Shown here piece after piece: positions 37,316-47,962 of a stretch of 64,000 nt of DNA. The position numbers and the translations under genes were made by a program. Origin of the DNA: Phycisphaerae bacterium (lineage in GTDB: Bacteria; Planctomycetota; Phycisphaerae; Phycisphaerales; SM1A02); NCBI GenBank assembly GCA_016795035.1, contig JAEUIT010000039.1, forward strand, positions 1 to 64,000, read 5' to 3'. Positions within the stretch are counted from its first letter, which is position 1. Each line of letters begins with the position of its first letter. A model generated the notes under the pieces. It was not told where the DNA came from. It did no database searches and was given only the letters and a program-made list of their open reading frames with translations.

Positions 37316-40213
37316 TCAGCGTGCAACGACGGAGGCGACCGTGCCGAAGGCGCCCCACTGGCTCGCATGCGGGCGACGCTCGCGTGTCGCACGCATGGCG
37401 GTGCGGAGCGCCGCGGCGACGTCGCGCCCGCTCCAACGAGCTCCGTCGGCCCGCGACGACGCTCGTGCGTCCAACTCCGCGTGCATCGCGCTCATGAGAT
37501 CCGCGGTCGCCTCATCGTGCGTCGGCCACGCGCTCATGACAAGCGCTTTCGCGCCGGCGACGAAGAAACCCTGCTCGAGCCCAACGAGTTCGTCGCCACC
37601 GCCGACCGCGACGCGTCCGGTATCGCAGCCGCTCACGACGACGATCGTTCCGGGAATGCGCCACGCATGCAGGTCCGTCACCGTCAGCCATCCGTCGGCG
37701 AGACGAATGCCTGATCGCAGCGGACTGTCGTGCAGGAATCGACCGTGCGTAGCCATGTGGAGAATCGCGGCATTGGCCGCTTCTCGACGAACCGTATCCA
37801 TCGACGCGCGCTCCCTGCAAAGGATGCAGGCGCCACGGTCCATCGCCGCGATGGCGTCGATTTCCCCGGCAATCGCCGGCGCATTCGCGTCGGCCACGCC
37901 GACGAGCACGCGTCGGCCGCTGGAGTTCGCGCTGCCGGCATGGCCCAAGGCGTGCACGACCGCGAGGCTCGGCGCGGTGGCCACGTCGGCCGCGAGGCCG
38001 ATCGGCTCCCTCCGCGTTGCAGCCGTCTGCGGGGCGAGGAGGTGCATCGGCAGCGCGTGCAGCGGGCCTGCCGGCACGAACTGCACCGCCCCCGCCCCAT
38101 CGAGCAGGTCGGCGATCGGCGCGAGGAGCGTGTCCGCAAGCGCCGCGAGCGACGACTCGACGTCGCGCTCGATGCGTGCCGCGCGTGTTCCCGTGGCCAT
38201 GAGTCCACGTTGCAAGTGGAACCGCACCTGCTCGGTCGATTCGGTCACGTCGTCGACGTCGCCGAGATCCGCGCCGCGCACTTCGCCCCCTCGCGACGCC
38301 ACGGCGAGAAGCCTCGCGCCTGCAACGTGGAACACGACGATCGGGACGGGCTGCGACACCAGCAAGTCCACGACCTCCGGCCCGACCGGCGGCGCGAGCG
38401 GCGAACCTGCACGCCAACGGGCGTCGGCACGAACCGAGAGCAAGCGCTGCCGGTCCTCGATCGCGACCATGGCCGACCGCCAGGCGTCGCTTGTGGCGAT
38501 CGCGGGCTGGCGATCGAGCTCGCTGAGAAGGACGTTGGCCTCGTGGCGAAGCGCGATTGCCTCGCGCGAGAGATCGGCGGCGGCTCCCTCGGAGAGGTCG
38601 AGAAGCGCTTCGGCGGGCACCGACCCGAGGATTGCCTCGAAGAGCCCGCGACTCCGGACGCGCTCGCTCACGACGAGCGACTCCCGCAGCGCGGCGGGGC
38701 TGCCGTCGCGCACGAGCTCGCGCGTCAGGTCGGCCGCGGCGCCCACGTTCGCCGCGCCGTAGGCGACCCGCGCGCCGCCCGACCGGAACGTGCCTCGCAC
38801 GCGCTCCACGCGATCGAGCGACGCCCGCAGGAGCGAGCGTGCGTCGTCGGACTTCCCGCGGGCAAGCTCGATCTTGGCTGCAACGTGGAGCGCGTCGGCC
38901 TCGAGCGGGCGGACAAGGTGCGTCTCGGCGATCGCGAGGACCGGCGTCGCCGCATCGGACGCGCCGGCCACGTCGCCGAGCGCGATCAGCGCGTCGGCGA
39001 GGCGCAGCCGCGCGACGGCGGCTTCCACCGGCCTTGCCGCGAGCAACGAGACCGCACGCTCGAGATCTTGCCGCGCCGCAACCAAGTCGCCGCGGGCGAT
39101 CGAGAGCTCGCCCCGGATCGCGCACAGCGTGCCTTCGGCGCTCGTGTCCCCCGCGGCGAGCGCCGAGTCGGCGAGGAGCGCGTGGGCATCGTCGAAGCGC
39201 TGCAATCGCCCAAGCGCCCGCGCGAGGCCGAAGCGGGCACGGAGCGCCTCGAGCGTGAGCCCGGCACGCTCGAGCGCTTCGAGCGCCTCGCGATACTCGA
39301 CGAGCGATTCGCGCAGGAGCCCCGACTGCGCCAGCGCGTCGGCCTCCTCCGCCTGGAGCCGCGCGGCGTCGCCTTCGGCGCGAATGGAGAGGTGGCGCTG
39401 CCGAACTTCCTCGAAGAGTTCGATGGCCTCGGCGAGCCGACCTTGCCGCGCGAGAAGGTCGGCGAGATTGCCGTCGACGATCGACTTGGCGACGTGCGCG
39501 TCGGTGGCATTGAGCCCCTGTCGCGCCTCGCGGAACGCCGACTCCGCCTCACGGAATCGCTGGAGGTCGAGGAGCGCCTCTGCGAGATTGCTCATGAGCT
39601 GCGCGCGGCCCACGGGATCGTCGCCCCATGCCTCGAGCGCCGCGCGGATGTGCTCGATGGCACGCTCGGGCTGCCGTCGCATGCGCTCGATGACGCCGAG
39701 GTTCGCGCGGGCGCGGGCGACGAGCGGCCGCGCGCCCCGCGCCTCGAAGATCGCGAGGCTCCGTTCGCCGACGACGGCCGCGTCGTCGAGCTTGCCCTGC
39801 CGTGCGAGCGCGTGCATGCGCCCCATGCCGACGCGACCGGGCAACACGTCGAAGTCGGTGCCCGGATGCGCCGCGACCTCCGCGTCGGCCGCGTCGAAGC
39901 TCGAGGCGGCGCCAGCCAATTCCGTCGCGTACATCTGGGCGACGCCATGCGCGAGAAGCGCCGCGACCGTGCCCTTCGCGGCGTTCAGTTCGCGGGCGGC
40001 CGCAGCCAATGTCGCGGCGTCGTTCGCGGCGCGGCGCGGATCGTTCAGGGCCCGCCGATGCAATTCCTCGGCGGCGCGGACGAGCGCGTCGTCCTGCATC
40101 GCGCGATCTTCTCCGCGCGCGCGGGCGCGCTCGGCCAGCGTGCGCGCGTCACAGCCCGCGGCCAGAGCCTCGCTCAACGTTGCACACGCGTCGTCGGGGC
40201 TTTCGGAACTCAT
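37316..40213 (-). CDS. TPR-repeat CHAT-domain protein (caspase-like protease)
   Basis: 965 aa. Residues about 40-560 are tetratricopeptide repeats, likely a sensing or scaffold part. The C-terminal third (about 640-965) is a CHAT domain, a relative of caspases and separase. The catalytic dyad is present: His in HMATHGRF near residue 820, Cys in VVVSGCDTG near 861. The supporting signatures LHALPMHLLAP and GLEQGFFVAGAKALVMSAW are complete. There is no signal peptide, so it should act in the cytoplasm. It lies 17 bp after the 214-aa gene. Some CHAT-TPR proteins act in defence or cell-death systems, but which proteins this one cuts is not visible. Confidence 0.93.
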   Translation of the reverse strand: MSSESPDDACATLSEALAAGCDARTLAERARARGEDRAMQDDALVRAAEELHRRALNDPRRAANDAATLAAAARELNAAKGTVAALLAHGVAQMYATELAGAASSFDAADAEVAAHPGTDFDVLPGRVGMGRMHALARQGKLDDAAVVGERSLAIFEARGARPLVARARANLGVIERMRRQPERAIEHIRAALEAWGDDPVGRAQLMSNLAEALLDLQRFREAESAFREARQGLNATDAHVAKSIVDGNLADLLARQGRLAEAIELFEEVRQRHLSIRAEGDAARLQAEEADALAQSGLLRESLVEYREALEALERAGLTLEALRARFGLARALGRLQRFDDAHALLADSALAAGDTSAEGTLCAIRGELSIARGDLVAARQDLERAVSLLAARPVEAAVARLRLADALIALGDVAGASDAATPVLAIAETHLVRPLEADALHVAAKIELARGKSDDARSLLRASLDRVERVRGTFRSGGARVAYGAANVGAAADLTRELVRDGSPAALRESLVVSERVRSRGLFEAILGSVPAEALLDLSEGAAADLSREAIALRHEANVLLSELDRQPAIATSDAWRSAMVAIEDRQRLLSVRADARWRAGSPLAPPVGPEVVDLLVSQPVPIVVFHVAGARLLAVASRGGEVRGADLGDVDDVTESTEQVRFHLQRGLMATGTRAARIERDVESSLAALADTLLAPIADLLDGAGAVQFVPAGPLHALPMHLLAPQTAATRREPIGLAADVATAPSLAVVHALGHAGSANSSGRRVLVGVADANAPAIAGEIDAIAAMDRGACILCRERASMDTVRREAANAAILHMATHGRFLHDSPLRSGIRLADGWLTVTDLHAWRIPGTIVVVSGCDTGRVAVGGGDELVGLEQGFFVAGAKALVMSAWPTHDEATADLMSAMHAELDARASSRADGARWSGRDVAAALRTAMRATRERRPHASQWGAFGTVASVVAR

Positions 40214-40230
40214 GCACGACTCTCATCGAC

Positions 40231-40875
40231 TCAACGTTGCTTGAGGACGACGTCTCGAACCACGAGTGGACGATCGTCGCCCGGGCGCTCGATGACGAAC
40301 GCGATGCGCGCCGCGTTCGTCGTGAACGCGAAGCCGCCGTCGTCGGCGATGGCGATCGTCGTGAGCGGCGCGCCGGTGTCGAGGTCGACCACGTGCAACG
40401 CGAAGGCGTCGGACTCGGGCTCGTGCGTCAGCTGGCCGCGGACGCGGAGGTCGTGCTCGCCCGTCGGTTCGGCTTGGAGGTCGAGCCACGCTTCGCGCGG
40501 CTCGTCGTCGTCGCCCGCGGAAGCGCCGTGAAACGTGCGGACGGGCGCGGCGGTGCTGCGCAGCCCCGCGAGCGCGAGGGCCGGATCCGGCTGCGTCTCA
40601 GAGAGGAGCAGCGCTCGCGCCGAGCGAAGGACGTTCTCGAGCCACTCGGCCAGTCGGGCCGAGATCGGCTGGCGCTCGGGCTGCGTGCGGGCCGCAAGCA
40701 GTCCGCTCGCCCATTCGTGGAGCGACGCAGGCGGCTCCTCGAGCGGCAGCTCCCGGAGGACGCCCACGATTCCGCGGATCCGCTCGCGCTCGCCCGGAGC
40801 GGCCTCGGCGGCGGCGCCAAGGATCGACTCGATGGCCGCATCGATTCGCCCGGCGATGTCTCGTTCATCTGGCAT
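40231..40875 (-). CDS. Uncharacterised 214-aa protein of the sigma-CHAT operon
   Basis: 214 aa, no signal peptide, no membrane segment. I do not recognise the family. The N-terminal ~100 residues look helical and acidic (ERDIAGRIDAAIESILGAAAEAAPGERERIRGIVG). The C-terminal ~100 look like a beta sandwich (EAWLDLQAEPTGEHDLRVRGQL, HVVDLDTGAPLTTIAIADDGGF). The ATG at 40875 was preferred over the frame to 41025, which would read Arg/Pro-rich spacer sequence. Its place between ECF sigma factor and CHAT protease suggests an anti-sigma, adaptor or protease-substrate role; all of these are guesses. Confidence 0.75.
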   Translation of the reverse strand: MPDERDIAGRIDAAIESILGAAAEAAPGERERIRGIVGVLRELPLEEPPASLHEWASGLLAARTQPERQPISARLAEWLENVLRSARALLLSETQPDPALALAGLRSTAAPVRTFHGASAGDDDEPREAWLDLQAEPTGEHDLRVRGQLTHEPESDAFALHVVDLDTGAPLTTIAIADDGGFAFTTNAARIAFVIERPGDDRPLVVRDVVLKQR

Positions 40876-41037
40876 CCGGCACACTCCGTTCGCGGATCGC
40901 AATCCCACCCGTCGGTCGGACGGCGGCCGGGCCAAACCCGGCCGGACCGTCGGTCGGCGGGGCCGAGACGACGCGGTCCGGTGGAAAGTGCGGGCTGGCC
41001 GCTCGCTGATACGGCGAATCTGCAAAGCCTGCAGCGG

Positions 41038-41718
41038 TCATGGGTCGGCCTTCGTTCGGTCGGCCCCCGCCGGGCGGAACGACGGCCCGAGAAGCTCAAG
41101 AAGCTGCTGGAGGCATCGCGCGCGCTTCGGTCCGATGCTGCCGACCGGCATCTCGAGTTGTCGGCTGATGGCTGCGTAGGGAACGTCGTCGTCCCGGACG
41201 AGCGCCATCAGGAGGTCGCGACAGCGCGGCTCGAGTTTCGCGAGCGCCTCGCTCACGAGCTGCGCCTCCTCCATGCGCGCGACGAACGCGTCGTCTTCCG
41301 CGTTGCAGGCGGACGTGTCAATCGTGTCGGCGCTCGCCGCGCCGGCGCTGCGGCGCCGGTGGCGCGTCGCAAGGCGGATCGCGATGCGCCGCGTCGTCGT
41401 GATGAGCCACCGCGGCAACGCCGGTTCGTGCCGCAAGAGCGGCAGTTGGCGAAGCAACCCCATCCAGACTTCCTGGAAGACGTCGTCGGTGATCTCGTCC
41501 GGCACGCCGAGTCGCCGGATCACGCTGTAGACGAGCCGCTCATACCGCGCGACGAGCGTGCGCCATGCGGCATCGCTTCCGTCGCAGCACGCGCGGATGA
41601 GATCGCCGTCGCTCGGTGACGCCGCGCTCGCGCTTCCCGCGCAGGGGATCGTCGATGGGCGCTTCGAGTGGTTCGCTCCGGAGGGCACGGAAGGCCGCGG
41701 AGGGTCGACCGAGGTCAT
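41038..41718 (-). CDS. ECF-type RNA polymerase sigma factor
   Basis: 226 aa. Region 2 is WRTLVARYERLVYSVIRRLGVPDEITDDVFQEVWMGLLRQLP-like, including DVFQEVW near residue 85 (key D-x-x-Q-E-x-W). Region 4 has LEPRCRDLLMALVRDDDVPYAAISRQLEMPVGSIGPKRARCLQQL, a classic helix-turn-helix for the -35 element (residues about 160-210). No membrane anti-sigma gene follows. The next gene is the 214-aa protein, then the CHAT protease and a subtilase. It probably drives this operon or related envelope genes. The N-terminal ~40 residues look disordered, so the true start may be further in. Confidence 0.9.
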   Translation of the reverse strand: MTSVDPPRPSVPSGANHSKRPSTIPCAGSASAASPSDGDLIRACCDGSDAAWRTLVARYERLVYSVIRRLGVPDEITDDVFQEVWMGLLRQLPLLRHEPALPRWLITTTRRIAIRLATRHRRRSAGAASADTIDTSACNAEDDAFVARMEEAQLVSEALAKLEPRCRDLLMALVRDDDVPYAAISRQLEMPVGSIGPKRARCLQQLLELLGPSFRPAGADRTKADP

Positions 41719-41886
41719 GGCTCGTACGGTACCGCGAGACGCCGAGGACGCACGAATGGGAAGATTCCAGAGGTCCGCGCAGGTACCGGACGCCCCTGCA
41801 CGAATTGCAGGGCGCCGATCGAGCGCCCAAGAATGGGCGGCGGGTCGCTGCCCGCGTCCCTCACGGCTGCAACGTGGAGATGCGCG

Positions 41887-42591
41887 TCACGAGCCGCGCG
41901 GGGGAGCGAACTGCGGGGGCATCACGGGATTCGGGGCGCTCGGCGCCAGCGCGCCCCTATCGATGAGCCGCTTGCGGATCTCCGGAAGATGCTCCGCGAG
42001 GTACTGCGCCATCGGACGGTCCTCGTCCTTCCAGTCGTACTGTCGGGCTTCGTCGAGGGCCGCTTCCGGCGTCCATCCCTGATACAGCATGCGAAACGCG
42101 GCGACCACGCCGCCGGTCCGCTGGGTGCCGGCCGAGCAATGCACGAGCGTGATGACGCCCGTGCGATCCGCCTCGATGAGCGCGGCGACGGCGTCGGTGT
42201 ACACGCCCACGTCGCCGGTGCCGTCGCCGATCAGCGGGAAGTTGCTGATGGCAACGTTGAGTTCCTTCGCGACCTCGTACTCCTTCACGCGACCGGGATC
42301 GTCCTCGTCGAGCTGGTTCAGGTCGAGGATGTGCTGGATGCCGCGCGACGAGAGCACCGGTCCCACGACGTATTCGGACAACTGGCCGCTGCGGTAGATC
42401 GTCGCCGTCACAGGTCCAAGCCGCTTCGCGACGATGCGGTCGCGCAGCACGCCGAACCACAGCCCCACGCACGCGCCGATGACCGCCGCGACGATCGCCG
42501 CATTGCGCAGGAACCGCCCGAGGTGAAAGCCGCGCTCGCGGCCTGCGGCAGCAGCAACGGTGGAGGCGGGTGAGACGTCGACCGAGCTCAT
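41887..42591 (-). CDS. Membrane-anchored dual-specificity or Tyr phosphatase
   Basis: A 234-aa protein. One membrane helix lies near the N-terminus (NAAIVAAVIGACVGLWFG, residues about 30-48), then a catalytic domain whose signature HCSAGTQRTG (C-x5-R, near residue 150) is intact. The general acid is likely in DGTGDVGVY upstream. It resembles planctomycete protein-tyrosine and dual-specificity phosphatases; the substrate is unknown. The ATG overlaps the stop of the upstream gene as TGATG, so translation is coupled. A small perfect stem (CCCTGCA-cgaat-TGCAGGG, 41794-41812) lies downstream, possibly a terminator or operator. Confidence 0.86.
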   Translation of the reverse strand: MSSVDVSPASTVAAAAGRERGFHLGRFLRNAAIVAAVIGACVGLWFGVLRDRIVAKRLGPVTATIYRSGQLSEYVVGPVLSSRGIQHILDLNQLDEDDPGRVKEYEVAKELNVAISNFPLIGDGTGDVGVYTDAVAALIEADRTGVITLVHCSAGTQRTGGVVAAFRMLYQGWTPEAALDEARQYDWKDEDRPMAQYLAEHLPEIRKRLIDRGALAPSAPNPVMPPQFAPPRGS

Positions 42592-43862
42592 CAGCCGAGT
42601 GTACCGGTGGGCCGGTCGATCAATTCGTAGCGAAAGACGAGGATGGTCGGGATCGGCGGATAGCGAAGCGTGATGCGATAGCCGACGAAATCCTCGAGCG
42701 CGCACCCGAGTCGCTCGGCGGTGAAGAGCGCGAGTCGACGGGAGCCCGCAAGTTCGGAGGCCTCGAAGTCCTCGCGATCGTCGCCCGTGCGCTTCGTCTC
42801 GAGCTCGACGAGGGCCTCGCTCAAGGGCAGTTCGCCGCGGTCACGGCCGCAGGTCGGATAGGTCGGCGCGCCCGGCATCTGGCTATAGAGATGCACGGTC
42901 GGCGGCATCGCCTCGGTCAGCTCGCGATGCACGAAAAGGTCGTGCTGCGAGAACTCGGCGGGCGTGTTGAGCGACGCGAGCAATTCCCCGTATCGATCGT
43001 GCTCCGTGCGATAGCGGCACACGTCGGCGCGATTGATCCAACCGGTGACGCACGTGACGCTGCCGGTCTTGCCGACGGGGCCTTCGGGGATCTCGTAGCG
43101 CGTGAGGCGATCGCTGCCTTCGGCAACGCGGAGCACCGGCTCCGGCGTGGAGCAGAAGCGGCGGACCAACGGCGCGCGATCCGGCTGCGTGCTCGGATCG
43201 AGCGGCTCGTACGGAAGGCGCGACGCCGACGAGCCGTCGTCGAGATATCGCTGCACGGTGGCGACGGCCCAAGGGACGTCGGAGCGCAAGCGACGGAAGT
43301 CGACGAGACCGCTCACCGTCGCAAGGTCGAGCGTGTCCGGCTGCTCGCGCGACGGGGCGATGAAGTGCGCGGAGATGCGAGCGCGCGTCTGCACGCCCCA
43401 GATCGCGCTATTGCCTTGGAACGCCTTCTTCCGGAGCGCCTCCTCGGACTGCTGCTTGCGCTCGCCCTGCCGCTCGCCGATCATCATCACGAACGTGTCA
43501 CGGTCGCCGCAGTGCGTCTCGATCATGCGCTCGAACGCGTCGAACGCTTCGCGCATCTCCTCGACTCGCTGCGACGACGCGCCCGCCTTGGTGAACTGGC
43601 GCACGACGATGTTGATGCCCGGCCGGCCCGGAATCAGGACCGCCGAGGCCATCGGGTCCTCGTCGCACACGACGCGCGAGAGCTTCCACGCGAGACTCTT
43701 GTCGAGCCCGAACTCGCGAGACATCTCCTGCGGCCTCGTGGGATCGGCGTCCATCGACGTGATGAGCGAGGCGAGCGAAGAACGGAACGCCTGCAACGTC
43801 GAGCGCAGGTCGTTCTCAAACGAGGGTGCTGCGTGCCGCATGTCTTGGTGCACGGTGGTCAT
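42591..43862 (-). CDS. Uncharacterised protein with helix-turn-helix-like N-terminus
   Basis: 423 aa, soluble. I do not recognise the family. Residues about 48-68 (MSREFGLDKSLAWKLSRVV) look like a helix-turn-helix, so a DNA-binding role is possible. The rest is mixed alpha/beta with scattered Cys and His (HCGDRDTF, CVTGWINRADVC, YPTCGRDRG) that do not make an obvious metal site. It ends in TGATG, which also starts the phosphatase. Their coupling suggests a regulator or substrate-handling partner of the phosphatase. Confidence 0.7.
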   Translation of the reverse strand: MTTVHQDMRHAAPSFENDLRSTLQAFRSSLASLITSMDADPTRPQEMSREFGLDKSLAWKLSRVVCDEDPMASAVLIPGRPGINIVVRQFTKAGASSQRVEEMREAFDAFERMIETHCGDRDTFVMMIGERQGERKQQSEEALRKKAFQGNSAIWGVQTRARISAHFIAPSREQPDTLDLATVSGLVDFRRLRSDVPWAVATVQRYLDDGSSASRLPYEPLDPSTQPDRAPLVRRFCSTPEPVLRVAEGSDRLTRYEIPEGPVGKTGSVTCVTGWINRADVCRYRTEHDRYGELLASLNTPAEFSQHDLFVHRELTEAMPPTVHLYSQMPGAPTYPTCGRDRGELPLSEALVELETKRTGDDREDFEASELAGSRRLALFTAERLGCALEDFVGYRITLRYPPIPTILVFRYELIDRPTGTLG

Positions 43863-43942
43863 CTATGGTGAGCGTGCGTCGGCAACGTGGAGTGGCGACT
43901 CTCACGTCCTCGTTGCCGCCGGATTTCCTCTCTCGCGACACT

Positions 43943-44635
43943 TTACTGGCTCGGTCGCACGCGTTGCACGGCCGATCCGCACTCCGAACATCGACCGTCC
44001 AGCGGCAACGCCGCTCCAATTGGATACGCGCACGATGGGCAAAGCCCCTGCCGGCGTCGCAGCACTCGCTCGACCGCGCGCGGCAACACCGCAAGAAGCG
44101 CGAGGAACGCGCCCCAAAATAAGGCGTCCACCCAAAGCCCGAGCGGACGAATCGTCACCGGAACCCGTACGACGCCGCGGCGGACGTCGAATACGACCAA
44201 ACCCGTGCGGATCAGGGTCGGCGAAGTGCCCGCGACCCACTCGCTGCCTTCGACACACGAAAGCGGCCACCCGGCCCGCACGCGAAGGGCGCGTCCTGTG
44301 CCTTCGGGCGACCGGTCGACGCGTCCGTCGGCGCCGTAGCGCCAGAAGACGTAACGCGTCGTCTCCTCGCCGATTCGGGTGTCCACGAAGCTTCGGCCAT
44401 CGGAGCGCCAGGAGAACTCGAGCCCTTCGACCGCCATGAGCCTCGCGGCGTCGTCGGGGAGGTTTGCGCTCAGCCAACGCAGGTCCGCTCGAAGATCGAT
44501 CCGCTTCGAAAACGGCACGGCGACGTCGGGCAAGAACACCCTGAACCACGCCAGGACGAGGGAGAGCATCGCTCCCGCCGCGAGGAAGCCCACCAACGGA
44601 AGTCCGCGTTTCAGCCAGCGCATCCGTGACGCCAC
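43943..44635 (-). CDS. Zinc-ribbon membrane protein, function unknown
   Basis: 230 aa. One N-terminal membrane helix (GLPLVGFLAAGAMLSLVLAWF), a ~130-residue probable extracytoplasmic domain, a second helix (LWVDALFWGAFLALLAVLP), then a C-terminal zinc ribbon C-P-S-C-A-Y...C-S-E-C-G (residues about 200-225). It shares the ribbon with 16314-17231 and 48722-49072, but the order is reversed compared with the first. Role unknown. Confidence 0.75.
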   Translation of the reverse strand: MASRMRWLKRGLPLVGFLAAGAMLSLVLAWFRVFLPDVAVPFSKRIDLRADLRWLSANLPDDAARLMAVEGLEFSWRSDGRSFVDTRIGEETTRYVFWRYGADGRVDRSPEGTGRALRVRAGWPLSCVEGSEWVAGTSPTLIRTGLVVFDVRRGVVRVPVTIRPLGLWVDALFWGAFLALLAVLPRAVERVLRRRQGLCPSCAYPIGAALPLDGRCSECGSAVQRVRPSQ

Positions 44636-44753
44636 CTTCGCTCATTCGCAATACGAAGGCGGCGGTTGCGAGCATCACGAAGGTGTGCCCGCAACCGCCG
44701 TCAATCTTCCCATCGTCCGCGACGACGATCGTCGCTATACGCACCTCGGGCGA

Positions 44754-46478
<1,725 letters not shown>

Positions 46479-46507
46479 GGTAGTGGGAGGGGGGGGTTGG
46501 CCGAAGA

Positions 46508-46541
46508 GAGGATCAAGGATCGAGGATCAAGGATCGAGGGT
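46508..46541. repeat. Heptamer-repeat element E7 (single arm)
   Basis: Units GGATCAA, GGATCGA, GGATCAA, GGATCGA then GGG, upstream of the acyl-CoA mutase gene. I see no matching right arm, so this copy is half an element or a degraded one. Confidence 0.75.
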
Positions 46542-46598
46542 GGTTGGGGTGGTGCTCGCCGATGATGCAAACGCCGTTTGTGGGAGCGACGCGACACC

Positions 46599-46650
46599 CC
46601 TTCCCCCGCCAAGGCGGGGGAAGGTGCCCGCGCAGCGGGCGGATGGGGGG
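46599..46650. repeat. GC-rich double-hairpin repeat
   Basis: The first stem is CCTTCCCCCGCC (46599-46610) with GGCGGGGGAAGG (46613-46624). The second is GCCCGC-gca-GCGGGC (46626-46640), followed by GGATGGGGGG. Apart from arm sequences this is the same design as at 27-80. It lies in the 286-bp gap between divergent genes. Confidence 0.8.
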
Positions 46651-46764
46651 GTTGGTCCTGGGCCGGGGCGGCGCACTGGCCGGGCCAGTGAGCGGCGACG
46701 GATGATGGTTGTGGGCGCTGCGGGCGACGAATATGCGCTGACCTTCACTTCCAAGGACCCGGCC

Positions 46765-47178
46765 ATGAACACTCGACGAGTTCACAACCGACTCAAGACC
46801 GCATCGATTTGCCTACTGATGTGCGCCGCCGGGTGCGCCACGGGTCGGGTACGGGTGCAGGTGACCAATGCGGAGACCGGTGCCCCCATCGAGGCGGGAA
46901 CCGTCGTTCGCGTGAGCGAAGCGGTAATGCTGTTCAAGGGTCCCGATCGGATGGGAACCGTCGAGAACGACGGCGTCGTGTCGATACTCCTCTCAGGGGG
47001 CGTCTGGAACGTCGAGTTCTATCGAGACGCAGCGGCCATGAAGGCCGGGCAACGCCTCGGCACCGTCGGTGTAGGCGTTCCGAACGGCCGTCCGGCAATC
47101 GAACGCGACTTCGAACAAGACATGCCAGGTGCTGGGGAGCGTTGGAGGGTGTCCGTTCGAAACGTGGGTCCGGCGTGA
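46765..47178 (+). CDS. Small lipoprotein, possible carboxypeptidase-regulatory-like fold
   Basis: 137 aa. The signal and lipobox are clear (ASICLLMCAAGCATG, Cys 23). The mature domain begins VRVQVTNAETGAPIEAGTVVRV, the pattern of small Ig-like or carboxypeptidase-regulatory domains that decorate lipoproteins. No catalytic motif. Start ATG 46765 was chosen because it begins the signal; the frame stays open to 46357 without similarity to anything sensible. The next gene starts 17 bp after its stop. Confidence 0.72.
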   Translation: MNTRRVHNRLKTASICLLMCAAGCATGRVRVQVTNAETGAPIEAGTVVRVSEAVMLFKGPDRMGTVENDGVVSILLSGGVWNVEFYRDAAAMKAGQRLGTVGVGVPNGRPAIERDFEQDMPGAGERWRVSVRNVGPA

Positions 47179-47194
47179 GAGATCGCTTTCGTGG

Positions 47195-47875
47195 ATGTCG
47201 AAGCGAAAGTCGTGGAGATCTCTGACCGACACTGCCGCCGCATCACCTTCTTGGACGCGACAAAGAACGTTGAGCCTCTTCGTCGCGCTTGTGCTGAGTT
47301 GCTCAGCATGTGGTCCCGTCACTCCCATTGAGTTTCCGACCAGAGAAGAGAGCTGGGTACTCGGCGCAAATGCCGATGCGTTTGAGATCGCCAGCCTCTA
47401 TCGGAATTGCTCGCGCAGAGGGCACGTGTGCTCGGACGCGCTTCGCTATCGCTTGTCTGAGACGCGAGAGAGTTCCGAGGCACGCGAGGTGCTTTTGGCC
47501 GCGGAACGGATGTTCTATGAGAGTCTCCTGTCCTCGCCTCCATGCGGAAGTTTGGACGTCGTCCGAGGCACGATAGTGGTCGTCAGTGCGGGAACTTGCG
47601 ACGGGGTGGCGGGCGCACTCGAGACATTGGATCGAGTGCTGCTTTTCGCGGCCGCCGTCGACTGGCATTCGTGCACGGAGAACCTTGAGTTTCTAGAAGA
47701 GTTCCCCCCTACCGACCACCCCATCGGCGTGGATGCGGTCCAACACGCGCCGTCGATCGAACAACTTGACGAGTCCTTTCAGGCGCTAGCGTCGCTGGCT
47801 CAAGAAGGCCATCGATCCGCGGCCCAATCGGCGAAACGAGTCGACGAGCTTCGATCGAGACTCAAGGTCAAGTAA
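47195..47875 (+). CDS. Putative lipoprotein, function unknown
   Basis: 226 aa if it starts at ATG 47195 (longer frame from 47129). The membrane-export segment RTLSLFVALVLSCSAC ends in a lipobox-like Cys near residue 40. The rest has six to seven Cys (NCSRRGHVC, SPPCGS, GTCDG, WHSCTEN) that could form disulfides, and a helical C-terminus. No family recognised. The local base composition seems less GC-rich than the neighbours, which may indicate a recent arrival or low constraint. It follows the small lipoprotein closely. Confidence 0.6.
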   Translation: MSKRKSWRSLTDTAAASPSWTRQRTLSLFVALVLSCSACGPVTPIEFPTREESWVLGANADAFEIASLYRNCSRRGHVCSDALRYRLSETRESSEAREVLLAAERMFYESLLSSPPCGSLDVVRGTIVVVSAGTCDGVAGALETLDRVLLFAAAVDWHSCTENLEFLEEFPPTDHPIGVDAVQHAPSIEQLDESFQALASLAQEGHRSAAQSAKRVDELRSRLKVK

Positions 47876-47962
47876 CCCCGAGTCAACCAATCCTCCAGGC
47901 CTCAGACACGTTCCGAATGGCCGACCTCGCAGCCGCTACGGTGCGCGTGCCCACACGTCTCG

